From an uncultured Tateyamaria sp. (lineage in GTDB: Bacteria > Pseudomonadota > Alphaproteobacteria > Rhodobacterales > Rhodobacteraceae), in NCBI RefSeq assembly GCF_947503705.1, contig NZ_CANNES010000001.1, forward strand, positions 620,001-684,000: a stretch of 64,000 nt of DNA, written 5' to 3'. Shown in pieces: positions 37,894 through 46,536 of the stretch (positions are counted from its first letter, which is position 1; each line of letters begins with the position of its first letter). Below the pieces are notes generated by a model, which made no database searches, was not told the DNA's origin, and worked only from the letters and a program-made list of their open reading frames with translations. Both the position numbers and the translations under genes were made by a program.

Positions 37894-38877
37894 TCAGGGG
37901 GCGATGATCGGGCTGGCCTTGATCTGGCTATCGCTTGTGTTCACGCCGACAAACCCGCTGCCATGCTTGAACCAGCTTTCCGGTGCCGCGGCACCCCAAA
38001 GGGTTTGCCTTTGCGGGTCTTGCAGATCCCATTTGATGGGTTCCAAATCAGGGTCAACCGTCTGGTAATCCGAGCAATAAATTTCTATCCGGTGTCCATC
38101 CGGGTCGAGGATATAGAGGAAGAAGGCGTTGGAAATCCCGTGCCGTCCGGGGCCACGTTCGATGTTGCTGACGTAACCGGTGGTGGCCATCAGATCGAGT
38201 AGGTCAATGATGTTCAGCGGTGTGGGCACCCAGAACGCCACGTGATGCAGCCGCGGGCCGGTGCCGTTGGTGAACGCCATGTCATGCACGCCGCCTTTGC
38301 GGTGCATCCAGGCCGCCCAGAGTTTCTTGCTTTCCTCATCCTCGGTGTATTCTGTCACTCGAAAGCCAAAGTCGGAGTAGAAGGCCACCGACGCATCCAC
38401 ATCCGGTGAGAAACAGTTGAAATGGTCGATGCGCAGCGGTTTGACACCGCGATAGAGAGCGTAGTTCTGGTGGATGGGCGCGAGGCGGTCCATCTTATGA
38501 TAGAATTCCAGCGGGATGCCCATATTGTCAGAGGTCAACAAAGTGCGGCCCTGATATGGGCGCTCCACCCACTCGGTTGGCCGTCCTTCGCCCTGAAAAT
38601 AGGCCTCGGCCCGGTCCAGGTCATCATCGTCAAAGGTTTTGAACCCCATCACCTCGACCGTGCCCGGATGGTCCGACTTTTGCAGGATGATGCAGTGGTG
38701 TCCGCGTTCTTCCATGGCGCGCAGATAGATGTGGGTGTCGTCCTCATCCGTGATCTGAAGGCCCAGCGTGTCGACATAGAAGGCGCGCGATACCGCCAGG
38801 TCGCGGACGTTCAGGCAGACGTGACTGAGCCGAATGGTGTTGAAATCGGGATAAAGGTTTGGCGCAGGAACAGGCAT
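37894..38877 (-). CDS. hpaD: 3,4-dihydroxyphenylacetate 2,3-dioxygenase, type I extradiol (VOC)
   Basis: A 327-residue extradiol ring-cleaving dioxygenase with paired VOC modules: L-S-H-V-C-L-N-V-R-D (residues 18-27) and R-I-D-H-F-N-C-F-S (149-157). Likely Fe ligands are His152, His211 or His212, and Glu265, comparable with homoprotocatechuate dioxygenases of Brevibacterium and Arthrobacter. It opens homoprotocatechuate for HpaE. E. coli HpaD belongs to the unrelated LigB class, so this is a different enzyme in the same slot. ATG 38877 starts inside the hpaE stop. Confidence 0.86.
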   Translation of the reverse strand: MPVPAPNLYPDFNTIRLSHVCLNVRDLAVSRAFYVDTLGLQITDEDDTHIYLRAMEERGHHCIILQKSDHPGTVEVMGFKTFDDDDLDRAEAYFQGEGRPTEWVERPYQGRTLLTSDNMGIPLEFYHKMDRLAPIHQNYALYRGVKPLRIDHFNCFSPDVDASVAFYSDFGFRVTEYTEDEESKKLWAAWMHRKGGVHDMAFTNGTGPRLHHVAFWVPTPLNIIDLLDLMATTGYVSNIERGPGRHGISNAFFLYILDPDGHRIEIYCSDYQTVDPDLEPIKWDLQDPQRQTLWGAAAPESWFKHGSGFVGVNTSDSQIKASPIIAP

Positions 38878-40388
38878 CAGAGAGCTCCCAACCTGGTGAT
38901 CTTGTGCTGGCCTGTGGCGAAGCCGATGTGCTTTTGCTCCATATAAAACTCGAATGACCAATCCCCGCCATCCCGCCCGATGCCGCTGGCCTTGACCCCG
39001 CCAAAGGGCGTGGGCAGGTGACGCACGTTTTCGGAATTGACCCAGATCATCCCCGCTTCAAGCCGGTCGGTAAAGCGCAGGGCGCGAGTCAGGTCGTTGG
39101 TCCAGACATACCCCGTCAGGCCGTAGGCAGTGTCATTGGCCATTTCCATCGCCTCATCCTCGGTCGTGAACGGGATCGAGGTGAGCACGGGGCCAAAGAT
39201 TTCCTCTTGGGCGATCCGCATTTGGTTGGTGGCGTTGGTGAACAGGGTCGGGCGAATGAAAAAGCCCGCGTCGCCGGTGGTTTTGCCCCCGGCTGCGACC
39301 GTTGCCCCGTCCGCCTTTGCGATGTCGAAGTAGCGTGTGACCTTGTCGAAATGTTCGGCGCTGATCAACGGGCCTACCTCGGTCGCGGGATCGAGCGGAT
39401 GGCCCACTCGGATTTTGTTCACACGCTCGATCAATTTGGCCTCGAACGTGTCCTTGATCGTGTCCTGTACCAGCAGGCGGGAGGACGACGTGCACCGTTC
39501 TCCGTTGATCGAGTAGATCATGAAGATTACTGCATCTAGGGCGCGGTCGAGGTCAGCATCCTCAAAGACGATGACGGGGTTCTTGCCGCCCAGCTCCAGG
39601 TGGTTCCGCTTGAGCGTGTCGGCACCCTGTTTGGTGATGAGCGACCCGGTGCGGCTTTCGCCGACAAAGGCGATGGCCTTGATTTTGGGATGCTCGCAGA
39701 GCGCCTTGCCCGCCTCCTCGCCAAAACCGTTCACGGTGTTCAGCACTCCGGGGGGCAGTCCCGCCTCTTCGGCAATTTCGACCAGTAGGCGGGCGGTCAG
39801 CGGCGACGCCTCGGCGGGCTTGTGGACCACGGTGCAGCCAGCGGCTAGGGCCGGGGCGATTTTCCATGTGGATAGCATAAAGGGGGTGTTCCACGGTGTG
39901 ATCACACCGACAGGGCCGATTGGCACGCGCGTGGTGATGTTCATCAGCGTCGGGGATTTCAGGTGTTGACCGTCGCGGGCCTGCACCACCTGATCAGCGA
40001 AATAGCGGAAGTTCTCGGCGCCGCGCAAGGCCGCCTTTGACATGAACTTGTAGGCTTGGCCGGTATCCCAGCATTCGCAAAGGGCGATTTCCTCTGCGCG
40101 CGCCTCGATGCCTTCGGCGATGCGGATCAGTATCTTGCGCCGCTCGGTTGCGGGTAGGTCGCGCCACTCGGCAAAGGCGGCGTGGGCAGCGTTTGCTGCG
40201 GCGTCAATGTCGGCGGCCGTGCCATGCGCAACATCGCAGATCACCGAGATGTCGACGGGCGAAATCGTTTGGAAGGTGCCGCCGGACCCGGCCACATCCT
40301 GCCCCGCGATCCGGTTCAGGATGCCGGTTTGACGAAAGCGAACCAGATGCTCGTTCAGTTTACCGATGTTGTCGTCAAACACACTCAT
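38877..40388 (-). CDS. hpaE: 5-carboxymethyl-2-hydroxymuconate semialdehyde dehydrogenase
   Basis: A 503-residue NAD-dependent aldehyde dehydrogenase. Motifs: P-W-N-T-P-F near residue 170, F-V-G-E-S-R-T-G, catalytic Glu in L-E-L-G-G-K-N-P, and nucleophile Cys in G-E-R-C-T-S near residue 302. It oxidises the semialdehyde product of HpaD. It overlaps hpaF and hpaD at single nucleotides or 4 nt, as expected for one operon. Confidence 0.92.
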   Translation of the reverse strand: MSVFDDNIGKLNEHLVRFRQTGILNRIAGQDVAGSGGTFQTISPVDISVICDVAHGTAADIDAAANAAHAAFAEWRDLPATERRKILIRIAEGIEARAEEIALCECWDTGQAYKFMSKAALRGAENFRYFADQVVQARDGQHLKSPTLMNITTRVPIGPVGVITPWNTPFMLSTWKIAPALAAGCTVVHKPAEASPLTARLLVEIAEEAGLPPGVLNTVNGFGEEAGKALCEHPKIKAIAFVGESRTGSLITKQGADTLKRNHLELGGKNPVIVFEDADLDRALDAVIFMIYSINGERCTSSSRLLVQDTIKDTFEAKLIERVNKIRVGHPLDPATEVGPLISAEHFDKVTRYFDIAKADGATVAAGGKTTGDAGFFIRPTLFTNATNQMRIAQEEIFGPVLTSIPFTTEDEAMEMANDTAYGLTGYVWTNDLTRALRFTDRLEAGMIWVNSENVRHLPTPFGGVKASGIGRDGGDWSFEFYMEQKHIGFATGQHKITRLGAL

Positions 40389-40774
40389 GCGCGGTCCTCC
40401 AGGTGGTCGCGGATATTGCCGAACTTGGGTGACAGATCCGGATCAATATCACGCATTTCAGCGGATAGGGCGATCGAATGCGTGGCCATGGCCGGGGCGA
40501 CAAAGCCTTGAAGGGCGGCAAAGACCTGCGTGATCGCGTCGTGTTTCACGGTATCGCTGCGCCCTGCACGCAAACGGACAGACAGGTCGATGAACCCGTG
40601 TTTGGGATTCCCGTCGGCAATGGCATAATGATCCACCCGCGTGGCCCGCACCCGGATGCCTGCAATGGGAAAGGTGTCGATGCTGGCTGCCTCTGCCCGT
40701 ATCGCCTCGCAGAGTGCGCCGATATCGACCGCACCATCGAGGTTGGCAGAGTATTCGAGGTGGAAATGCGGCAT
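40385..40774 (-). CDS. hpaF: 5-carboxymethyl-2-hydroxymuconate delta-isomerase
   Basis: A 129-residue isomerase of the CHMI family, which shares the tautomerase fold. M-P-H-F-H-L-E-Y-S begins with the N-terminal Pro1 after Met removal, the catalytic base in this fold; R-A-T-R-V-D-H-Y-A-I-A-D and a basic C-terminal region follow. ATG 40774 is used instead of the opening to 40789 because only this gives Pro1. First gene of the hpaFEDGH operon and divergent from hpaR. Confidence 0.9.
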   Translation of the reverse strand: MPHFHLEYSANLDGAVDIGALCEAIRAEAASIDTFPIAGIRVRATRVDHYAIADGNPKHGFIDLSVRLRAGRSDTVKHDAITQVFAALQGFVAPAMATHSIALSAEMRDIDPDLSPKFGNIRDHLEDRA

Positions 40775-40782
40775 GATATACC

Positions 40783-40810
40783 TTAACATGTTAATACTTG
40801 TGATGTTAAT
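40783..40810. promoter_or_regulatory. Candidate HpaR operator
   Basis: A perfect 12-bp palindrome TTAACATGTTAA (40783-40794) sits 9 nt upstream of the hpaF ATG, and its half ATGTTAAT recurs as a direct repeat at 40803-40810, 15 nt from the first at 40788. The AT-rich block stands out in a GC-rich gap between hpaF and hpaR. MarR-family repressors bind such palindromes, so HpaR is the likely ligand. Not tested. Confidence 0.6.
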
Positions 40811-40881
40811 TATAAGGTCGGCGCTCTGTCAAGTTTGGCGTACCGCCGGGACCCCGAAACTGCCAAGGAAAGCCCGCTGTC

Positions 40882-41319
40882 ATGGCCCCGAAACTGCCCT
40901 CTACCTCTCGGTCTTTGCCCATCGCTTTGATCCGTGCCCGCGAGGGGGTGATGCTGCCGATCCGGGATATGCTGGGCGAAACGGGGATTACGGAACAGCA
41001 GTGGCGCGTATTGCGAGTGTTGTCGGAATACGGCCGTCTGGATGCCAAGACCCTCGCGGACCGGTCGAGCCTGCTGTTTCCCAGCCTGACCCGGATCGCG
41101 ACCACGTTGCGCGGCAAGGGGCTGATCACCCAGGAACGCGATGATGTGGACCGGCGGCGGCAATTCATCGAAATTACTGCGGCCGGTCAGAAAATCATCG
41201 ACGACAATGCAGGCCATTCGGCGCAGATCGTCGCCGAGTTCAAAGCCAAGCTGGGGGCGGAGGATTACGAGACGCTGTTGGACTTGCTGGCCCGTCTGGA
41301 TCCCAATTCACCCGATTAG
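40882..41319 (+). CDS. hpaR: Homoprotocatechuate degradation repressor HpaR (MarR family)
   Basis: A 145-residue winged-helix repressor with Q-Q-W-R-V-L-R-V-L (residues 39 on), a HTH and the wing D-V-D-R-R-R-Q-F-I-E-I-T. It is divergent from hpaFEDGH and fits HpaR, which releases DNA when homoprotocatechuate or related acids are present. Starts at ATG 40882. Its end overlaps the convergent UPF0261 gene by 12 nt. Confidence 0.9.
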   Translation: MAPKLPSTSRSLPIALIRAREGVMLPIRDMLGETGITEQQWRVLRVLSEYGRLDAKTLADRSSLLFPSLTRIATTLRGKGLITQERDDVDRRRQFIEITAAGQKIIDDNAGHSAQIVAEFKAKLGAEDYETLLDLLARLDPNSPD

Positions 41320-42537
41320 GCCCTGATCGCGCCAGGTGTCAAAGACCCGCAATGCGGTTTCGGCAAAGATCGCATCGTTGATATGTCCGTCGATGCTATG
41401 CACATCGACATTGGGAGGAATGCACGTGTTCAGCTCGGCCAGGAAGGCCTCTAGCCCCGCTTGGTCATGCAGGTCCGCACCCTTGCGATCCCACTCCCCA
41501 AAGCCATGCTGGGGTAAGAGCAGGGCAACCGGCCCTTTGGCCTGCGACAGTTGCGCGGCATGAGCGCGGGCGACGGCACGCCGTTCATCGTGGTTCAGAA
41601 CAACGGAGGACAGTAGGCGGTTATGTGCATGGCTGAGGTGATGCGCCCATTTGTCGGGCAAGGCCTGCCAACCCACGATATCCACCAGGTCATAGCAACC
41701 GGGGGCGACGATCTGCGGAATGCCCGCCTTGCCCGCATGGGTTAGCCGCCCGGCCCCGGCAGAGATGTTGGAGCCATGGATGTGATTCCCCAACTCTTGT
41801 GTGCAAAGGTCAAAGACGCAGGCAAAAGCGCCTTGCGCCGCGAGGCTTTCGAACGCGCGCCCGCCCATACCCGTGGCGTGGAACACAGCAACCTCGAATC
41901 CGCGTTCCTCCAGCGCGGGTTTCAGCGGCACCATGTATTTCAGCGCCGATTTGCCCAGCGATGTCATCCCGATCAGGGGCTTTTCTGCATCCGGCAGTAT
42001 CACCGCGCGCGTGGCCCCCAGAACCGCGCCCGCTGCCTGGCTCAGCGAGGCCTTGCAGACCGCGTTCAGCCCATAGAGCCCCCCGGCCCAGAGGATCATC
42101 TGGGTGTCCGCCGCCAACCGTTCGGCCGGGATCAGGGGGGAGAATGCAACGGTTGAGACAATGTATTTCGGCACGCCAAGGGGCAGAGCGCTGCACACGT
42201 CCAACGCCAGATCGGTGCCCATGGTACCGCCCAGAACGATCACCCCGTCAAACGCGCCCTCTTGGTACAGGCGCGACGCCAGTAGCGCCGCCCCGGTCGC
42301 CATGATCTGCATCGCGAGGTTTTCGTCGCCCGCCGCTATTGCCGCTGCGATGGAACTGCCGCCTTCTTCGGCCACGTCATGTTTGGAGTGGTCACAGGGC
42401 TTAGACGGATCGCCCAGCACCGACACATCCATCGTCACCACCTGTCCACCCTGACCTCGGATCACATCGGCGAGAAACCCAAGCTCTGCGTCTTTGGTGT
42501 CATAGGTGCCAATGATGAGGATGGTTTTGTCGGGCAT
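41308..42537 (-). CDS. Tm-1-like ATP-binding domain protein (UPF0261)
   Basis: A 409-residue protein of the UPF0261 family. I-I-G-T-Y-D-T-K-D-A-E near residue 8 and G-G-T-M-G-T-D-L-A near residue 100 match the Tm-1-like ATP-binding domain, whose plant member blocks viral replication; the bacterial role is unknown. Many relatives stand beside or are fused to a phosphoenolpyruvate-hydrolase-like domain, but none is visible here. It lies 10 nt from tctA and belongs to the tct unit. ATG 42537 is used, not 42642. Confidence 0.8.
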   Translation of the reverse strand: MPDKTILIIGTYDTKDAELGFLADVIRGQGGQVVTMDVSVLGDPSKPCDHSKHDVAEEGGSSIAAAIAAGDENLAMQIMATGAALLASRLYQEGAFDGVIVLGGTMGTDLALDVCSALPLGVPKYIVSTVAFSPLIPAERLAADTQMILWAGGLYGLNAVCKASLSQAAGAVLGATRAVILPDAEKPLIGMTSLGKSALKYMVPLKPALEERGFEVAVFHATGMGGRAFESLAAQGAFACVFDLCTQELGNHIHGSNISAGAGRLTHAGKAGIPQIVAPGCYDLVDIVGWQALPDKWAHHLSHAHNRLLSSVVLNHDERRAVARAHAAQLSQAKGPVALLLPQHGFGEWDRKGADLHDQAGLEAFLAELNTCIPPNVDVHSIDGHINDAIFAETALRVFDTWRDQGLIG

Positions 42538-42547
42538 GATGGCGGTC

Positions 42548-44068
42548 CTATCGTTGCTGACTGTCGTGCAGATCGTGATCTGCGCCCTCGTGCGGCGCGC
42601 GGATCTCTTTGAACAGGGTCCGCAAATGCAGCAACAAAACAAGCAGGATCATCACGAAAAGGATAAAGGCGATGGGCCGGTCGATCATGTCCCAGGGCGT
42701 CTTGAGACGGGGCAGGGCGGAACGCAGCTTGACCTCCATGATCCCGCCCAGGACCATGCCGAGAATGATCGGCACGATGGGCAGGTTCAACCGTTTGAGG
42801 ATCAGGCCCAGCACGCCAAAGCCCGCCGCAATCATGCAATCCGTCAGTGAATTGCGCAGCGAATAGACCCCGACAAAGGACAAAAGCAGGATCATGACGC
42901 CCAGGAACCGTGTGGGCACCCGGATGATCCGTGTCATGAGGTTGGTCGAGAACAGCAAGAACACAAAGACGATCACGTTCAACGCAATGAGCGCGAAATA
43001 CAGGCCATAGACCAGGTCGATGTTGTTCTGGAAAAGCTGAGGGCCGGGGATGACGTTATGGACGTAGAACACCGACAGCATCATGGCGGTGAGGGCCTCA
43101 CCGGGAATGCCAAGCGCCAGCAGTGGGATCATCGCGGCAGCAGGCACTGCGTTGTTGGCGGCCTCCGATGCAACCAGACCCTCGGGCGCGCCTTTGCCAA
43201 ACGCTTCGGGCGTTTCAGAGGTCTTTTGGGCGTAGGTGTAACTCATGAACTGGGCCGTGAATTCGCCCGTGCCAGGGATCATGCCCAAGATCACACCGAA
43301 ACCTGCGGCGACGGATGCGACCCGTTTGTGCCCCATCAACTCTTTGATCCCGGCGGACATCCGACCTGTAACGGGCTTGGCATCGGGGCTGGTATCTGGG
43401 CCGGTCAGCAGGAAAAACGCCTGGCTGAGCGCGAAGAGACCCAGCACCACAACGATCAGGTTGATACCGGAACTGAGAAAGCTGAAACCGAAGGTGTAGC
43501 GCTGTGTGTAGGTCACAGCATCCAGGCCCACGGTTTGCAGAAATATGCCGAACATGGCCAGCATCCCGGCGGCAAAGATCTGGCCGCGATGCGCGAGGAT
43601 CACCAGGATAATGCCCAACAGGGCGGCCAGGAAAATCTCGCGACTGCCGAACATGGGTGCGATGAGGGCCAACAACGGCGACAGCAGGATGAGGCACAGG
43701 ATGCCAAAGATGCCGCCCCAGAACGATGCACTATAGGCCAGTGAGACAGCGCGATGCGCCTCGCCCCGTTGGGTCATCGGGTAGCCGTCGTAAGAGGTCA
43801 GCGCATTCACGGCGGTGCCGGGTGTGTTGATAAGAACGGCAGGGATCGCGCCGCCATACATGGACGAGCCATAGATGCCCAAAAGCATCGTCAGCCCCAC
43901 AATCGGATCGAGTGAAAAGGTGGCAGGCAGCAGGATCGCGATTGCCACCGCCGGGCCCACACCAGGGATCGCCCCGATCATCACTCCCCCAATAGAGCCG
44001 ACGAACAGCGCCAGCATCACGTCCCAGCGGGCCAGCATTTCCAATCCTGCGATGAGGTTTTCCAACAT
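42548..44068 (-). CDS. tctA: Tripartite tricarboxylate transporter large permease (TctA)
   Basis: A 506-residue membrane protein with about twelve hydrophobic helices. Typical TctA segments: G-A-I-P-G-V-G-P-A near residue 31, Y-G-G-A-I-P-A-V-L-I-N-T-P-G-T near 72 and G-L-V-A-S-E-A-A-N-N-A-V-P near 292. It forms the main channel of a secondary transporter driven by ion gradient, together with TctB and the TctC receptor. Substrates of the family are citrate-like or other carboxylates. Confidence 0.92.
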   Translation of the reverse strand: MLENLIAGLEMLARWDVMLALFVGSIGGVMIGAIPGVGPAVAIAILLPATFSLDPIVGLTMLLGIYGSSMYGGAIPAVLINTPGTAVNALTSYDGYPMTQRGEAHRAVSLAYSASFWGGIFGILCLILLSPLLALIAPMFGSREIFLAALLGIILVILAHRGQIFAAGMLAMFGIFLQTVGLDAVTYTQRYTFGFSFLSSGINLIVVVLGLFALSQAFFLLTGPDTSPDAKPVTGRMSAGIKELMGHKRVASVAAGFGVILGMIPGTGEFTAQFMSYTYAQKTSETPEAFGKGAPEGLVASEAANNAVPAAAMIPLLALGIPGEALTAMMLSVFYVHNVIPGPQLFQNNIDLVYGLYFALIALNVIVFVFLLFSTNLMTRIIRVPTRFLGVMILLLSFVGVYSLRNSLTDCMIAAGFGVLGLILKRLNLPIVPIILGMVLGGIMEVKLRSALPRLKTPWDMIDRPIAFILFVMILLVLLLHLRTLFKEIRAPHEGADHDLHDSQQR

Positions 44069-44077
44069 ACGCCCCGA

Positions 44078-44617
44078 TCAGAAATAGGTCAGCATGAATT
44101 GGCGCAGCCCGTCGGGCAGCACCTCATAGACCAGACCGCTGGGCAGCTTGACCTGCAAGAACGATTTGAACAGGACGACGATGATCAGGGCGGCAAGCGC
44201 GGCGGCCCCCAGCACCTTGCGGCTGCGATAGTCCATTCGCCAGCACAGAAGGATCGCGCAGATGATCGTTGAGGGCAGATAACCCGCATAGGGCACTGCG
44301 ACGGCATAAGCGATGAACCAGCCCGCAAACTCAAAGGCGGCGAGCCACAGGCCCACCTCTTGCCAGCGGCCATGGATCCGTTCGGACAGCGCAGAGCCGA
44401 GCAGGTGGAGCGCCGCAAAGCAGACCATCCCAACAAGCGACACGGCGGGCCAAAACCGGGGTTGGGCAAAGAGTTTGTCCCCATTGCGCCAGCTAGTCTG
44501 ATCCATGATTTGGCTCAGCAGATAGAGCGATACCAAAAGCGCCACCCAGGCAAAGACAATGTCGCCCGGGCGGCGGTATCGTTTGAACAGGGATTGTAGG
44601 GTTTTGACGCGGGACAA
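44078..44617 (-). CDS. tctB: Tripartite tricarboxylate transporter small permease (TctB)
   Basis: A 179-residue membrane protein with four helices, between tctA and tctC. The start is uncertain: TTG 44617 has a good AGGAG seven nt upstream, whereas ATG 44650 lacks so good a site, and the opening to 44713 enters tctC. TctB proteins begin shortly before the first helix (G-D-I-V-F-A-W-V), as TTG would give. Role: accessory subunit of the TctA channel. Confidence 0.85.
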   Translation of the reverse strand: MSRVKTLQSLFKRYRRPGDIVFAWVALLVSLYLLSQIMDQTSWRNGDKLFAQPRFWPAVSLVGMVCFAALHLLGSALSERIHGRWQEVGLWLAAFEFAGWFIAYAVAVPYAGYLPSTIICAILLCWRMDYRSRKVLGAAALAALIIVVLFKSFLQVKLPSGLVYEVLPDGLRQFMLTYF

Positions 44618-44669
44618 GGGAACGCTCCTGACGGGAAAGGATCGGACCATTTGGCCCGACCCTCGGGGA

Positions 44670-45617
44670 TCAATTCCCGCTGAGCATTTTGTCGATATTG
44701 CCAAGCGTCTCAATATCCGTCTGGATTTGCGTGACCACCTCCGCCGCAGGCTGCCAATACACGGACGCGCCGGTTTCGGCCGCCAGTGTCTGCGCGCGCT
44801 CTGACATTACCGTCTTTTGAGCGACCGCGATGATCTTGTCCTGAACATCCTGCGGCGTGTCCTTGTGCACAAACAAACCATTCCAGAGCGCCACGTTCAG
44901 GTCCGGCGCAAGCTCGGCCACTGTGGGGGCGTCGGGTGTCAAAGGAATACGCTCGGACCCGATAGAGGCAAGCACGTTCACATCGTCCAAACAGGGCAGG
45001 ATCAACTGAAGCGTGGTGTTGATCACGTCCACGTCGCCTGATGCCAGCGTATTGCAATCCAGCGCATCAAAAGCGGCGTCGCCCGCAAAGCTGAACCCCA
45101 TGTTCTTGGCCAGGCCAAATGTCACCTGGGTCGGTACAAGTGGCGCGCCAAAGTGGCCCAGCACCACATCATTATCCTGTGCGTGGGCGGCCAGTTCTTG
45201 CATCGTGCCGTAAGGCGCATCACCCGATGTCGCGATCACAAACGGATAAGTCAGGAAATTGCCCAGCGGGATGAACGGGTCAGGGTTGAGTTCGGGAATG
45301 CCAATCTGAGGCCCGACCACAGGGATCGCAATGATGAAAGAGCCGATGGTGTAGCCGTCCGCGGGCGCATTCGCGACCGATATGGCTCCTGGGAAGGGGC
45401 CACCGCCACCTCCGGGCTTGTTCACCACTGCGGCGGGTACGCTATAAGCCTCTTGGAAATCTTCGGCAATCATGCGGGTCAGCACGTCCTCCAGGTCGCC
45501 GGGAGGCCAAGGCACCACAAATTCTACGGGTTTTTCGGGGTATTCCGCTTGGGCGGCGCCAGTCAAGGCTGCCATGGCTACGGCCATCGCGGTGACGGAT
45601 GTCTTGATATTGAACAT
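44670..45617 (-). CDS. tctC: Tripartite tricarboxylate transporter receptor (TctC)
   Basis: A 315-residue periplasmic substrate-binding protein. Signal peptide residues 1-24 (A-A-Q-A-E), then the Bug/TctC-family start Y-P-E-K-P-V-E-F-V-V-P-W-P-P-G-D and V-V-N-K-P-G-G-G-G-G, typical of carboxylate-binding receptors. The substrate cannot be read from sequence. It heads tctC-tctB-tctA-UPF0261 and is divergent from the IclR gene with 58 nt between. Confidence 0.9.
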   Translation of the reverse strand: MFNIKTSVTAMAVAMAALTGAAQAEYPEKPVEFVVPWPPGDLEDVLTRMIAEDFQEAYSVPAAVVNKPGGGGGPFPGAISVANAPADGYTIGSFIIAIPVVGPQIGIPELNPDPFIPLGNFLTYPFVIATSGDAPYGTMQELAAHAQDNDVVLGHFGAPLVPTQVTFGLAKNMGFSFAGDAAFDALDCNTLASGDVDVINTTLQLILPCLDDVNVLASIGSERIPLTPDAPTVAELAPDLNVALWNGLFVHKDTPQDVQDKIIAVAQKTVMSERAQTLAAETGASVYWQPAAEVVTQIQTDIETLGNIDKMLSGN

Positions 45618-45635
45618 TCACACTCTCCCAGTAGT

Positions 45636-45652
45636 GGTTCATATTGTGAACC
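45636..45652. promoter_or_regulatory. Candidate IclR operator
   Basis: Perfect inverted repeat GGTTCA-TATTG-TGAACC (45636-45641 and 45647-45652) in the 58-bp gap between tctC and the iclR-type gene. IclR regulators bind short inverted repeats of similar size in shared promoter regions. A second inverted pair, AGGTTTT (45668-45674) and AAAACCT (45685-45691), spans the predicted IclR start and might be a further site. Confidence 0.6.
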
Positions 45653-45675
45653 CTTGTTTCTAAAAAAAGGTTTTC

Positions 45676-46536
45676 ATGTTAAGCAAAACCTGTCAAACTT
45701 TTTCTGAATTGGCAAAGAGCACGCGCATGTCGTCGGCATCGAAAACCTTAGATTTGTTGACCTATTTCACCGTGGACCGGCCCGAGATCGGGCTGACACG
45801 GTTGTGCCGTCTAGCGGATCGCGACAAGGCGACGACCTATCGCCATTTGCAAAGCCTTGAAGGCGCTGGATTTGTAGAACAAAACCCGCTGACCAAGAAC
45901 TATCGCCTGGGGCCCAGACTGTTGCAGCTGGCCCAGATCCGCGAGGTGACCGTGCCACGCAGCGCGGGCGTCGAGGCCCCGTTGAACGTGCTTGCCGATG
46001 CGACGGGCGAGACGTCCCATGTTTCGGTCCTGTCTGGTCAGACGCTCTATACACTTGAGGCCGTCGAATCGCCCCGGCACAGCATTCGCGTGATCATGGA
46101 TGTGGATACCTTCCCGTTGCATGCCACATCGTCGGGCCACTGTGCGCTGGCCTTTGGCTCGCCTGCCTTGATGGATGTGGCCGCGGGGTCCCTGACCGCC
46201 TTTACCGAGACAACCGTGACTGATCCGCAGGATCTGCGCACTCGGGTGGAGGTCACCCAGTCCAGCGGTTTTGCACGCTCAACCGGCAGTTTCGAGGATG
46301 ATGTCTATAGCCTCGGTGTGCCCTTGTTCGATCAAACCGGGCTCTTTGCCGGGGCGGTCTCCACAGCCAGTGTCGCCTCTCGGTTCACGCCGGAACTGGA
46401 GCAGATCATAAAAAGCCACCTGATCATCGCCGCGCGCGCGATCACCCGAAATTGGGGCGGCACCGTGCCCGCAAGCGTCGAGGCGGCTTGGGCCGCGACC
46501 CTCGCGCAGCCTCAGGAACTGGAGCCATCCACATGA
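45676..46536 (+). CDS. IclR-family transcriptional regulator
   Basis: A 286-residue repressor or activator. N-terminal winged helix about residues 20-80 (D-K-A-T-T-Y-R-H-L-Q-S-L-E) and effector domain about 95-270, with H-A-T-S-S-G-H-C-A-L-A-F and S-V-A-S-R-F-T typical of IclR. ATG 45676 is taken, but ATG 45727 (MSSASKTLDL) is an alternative since the first lies in an inverted repeat. Its end overlaps the aminotransferase start by 4 nt. It probably senses the substrate of TctABC. Confidence 0.88.
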   Translation: MLSKTCQTFSELAKSTRMSSASKTLDLLTYFTVDRPEIGLTRLCRLADRDKATTYRHLQSLEGAGFVEQNPLTKNYRLGPRLLQLAQIREVTVPRSAGVEAPLNVLADATGETSHVSVLSGQTLYTLEAVESPRHSIRVIMDVDTFPLHATSSGHCALAFGSPALMDVAAGSLTAFTETTVTDPQDLRTRVEVTQSSGFARSTGSFEDDVYSLGVPLFDQTGLFAGAVSTASVASRFTPELEQIIKSHLIIAARAITRNWGGTVPASVEAAWAATLAQPQELEPST

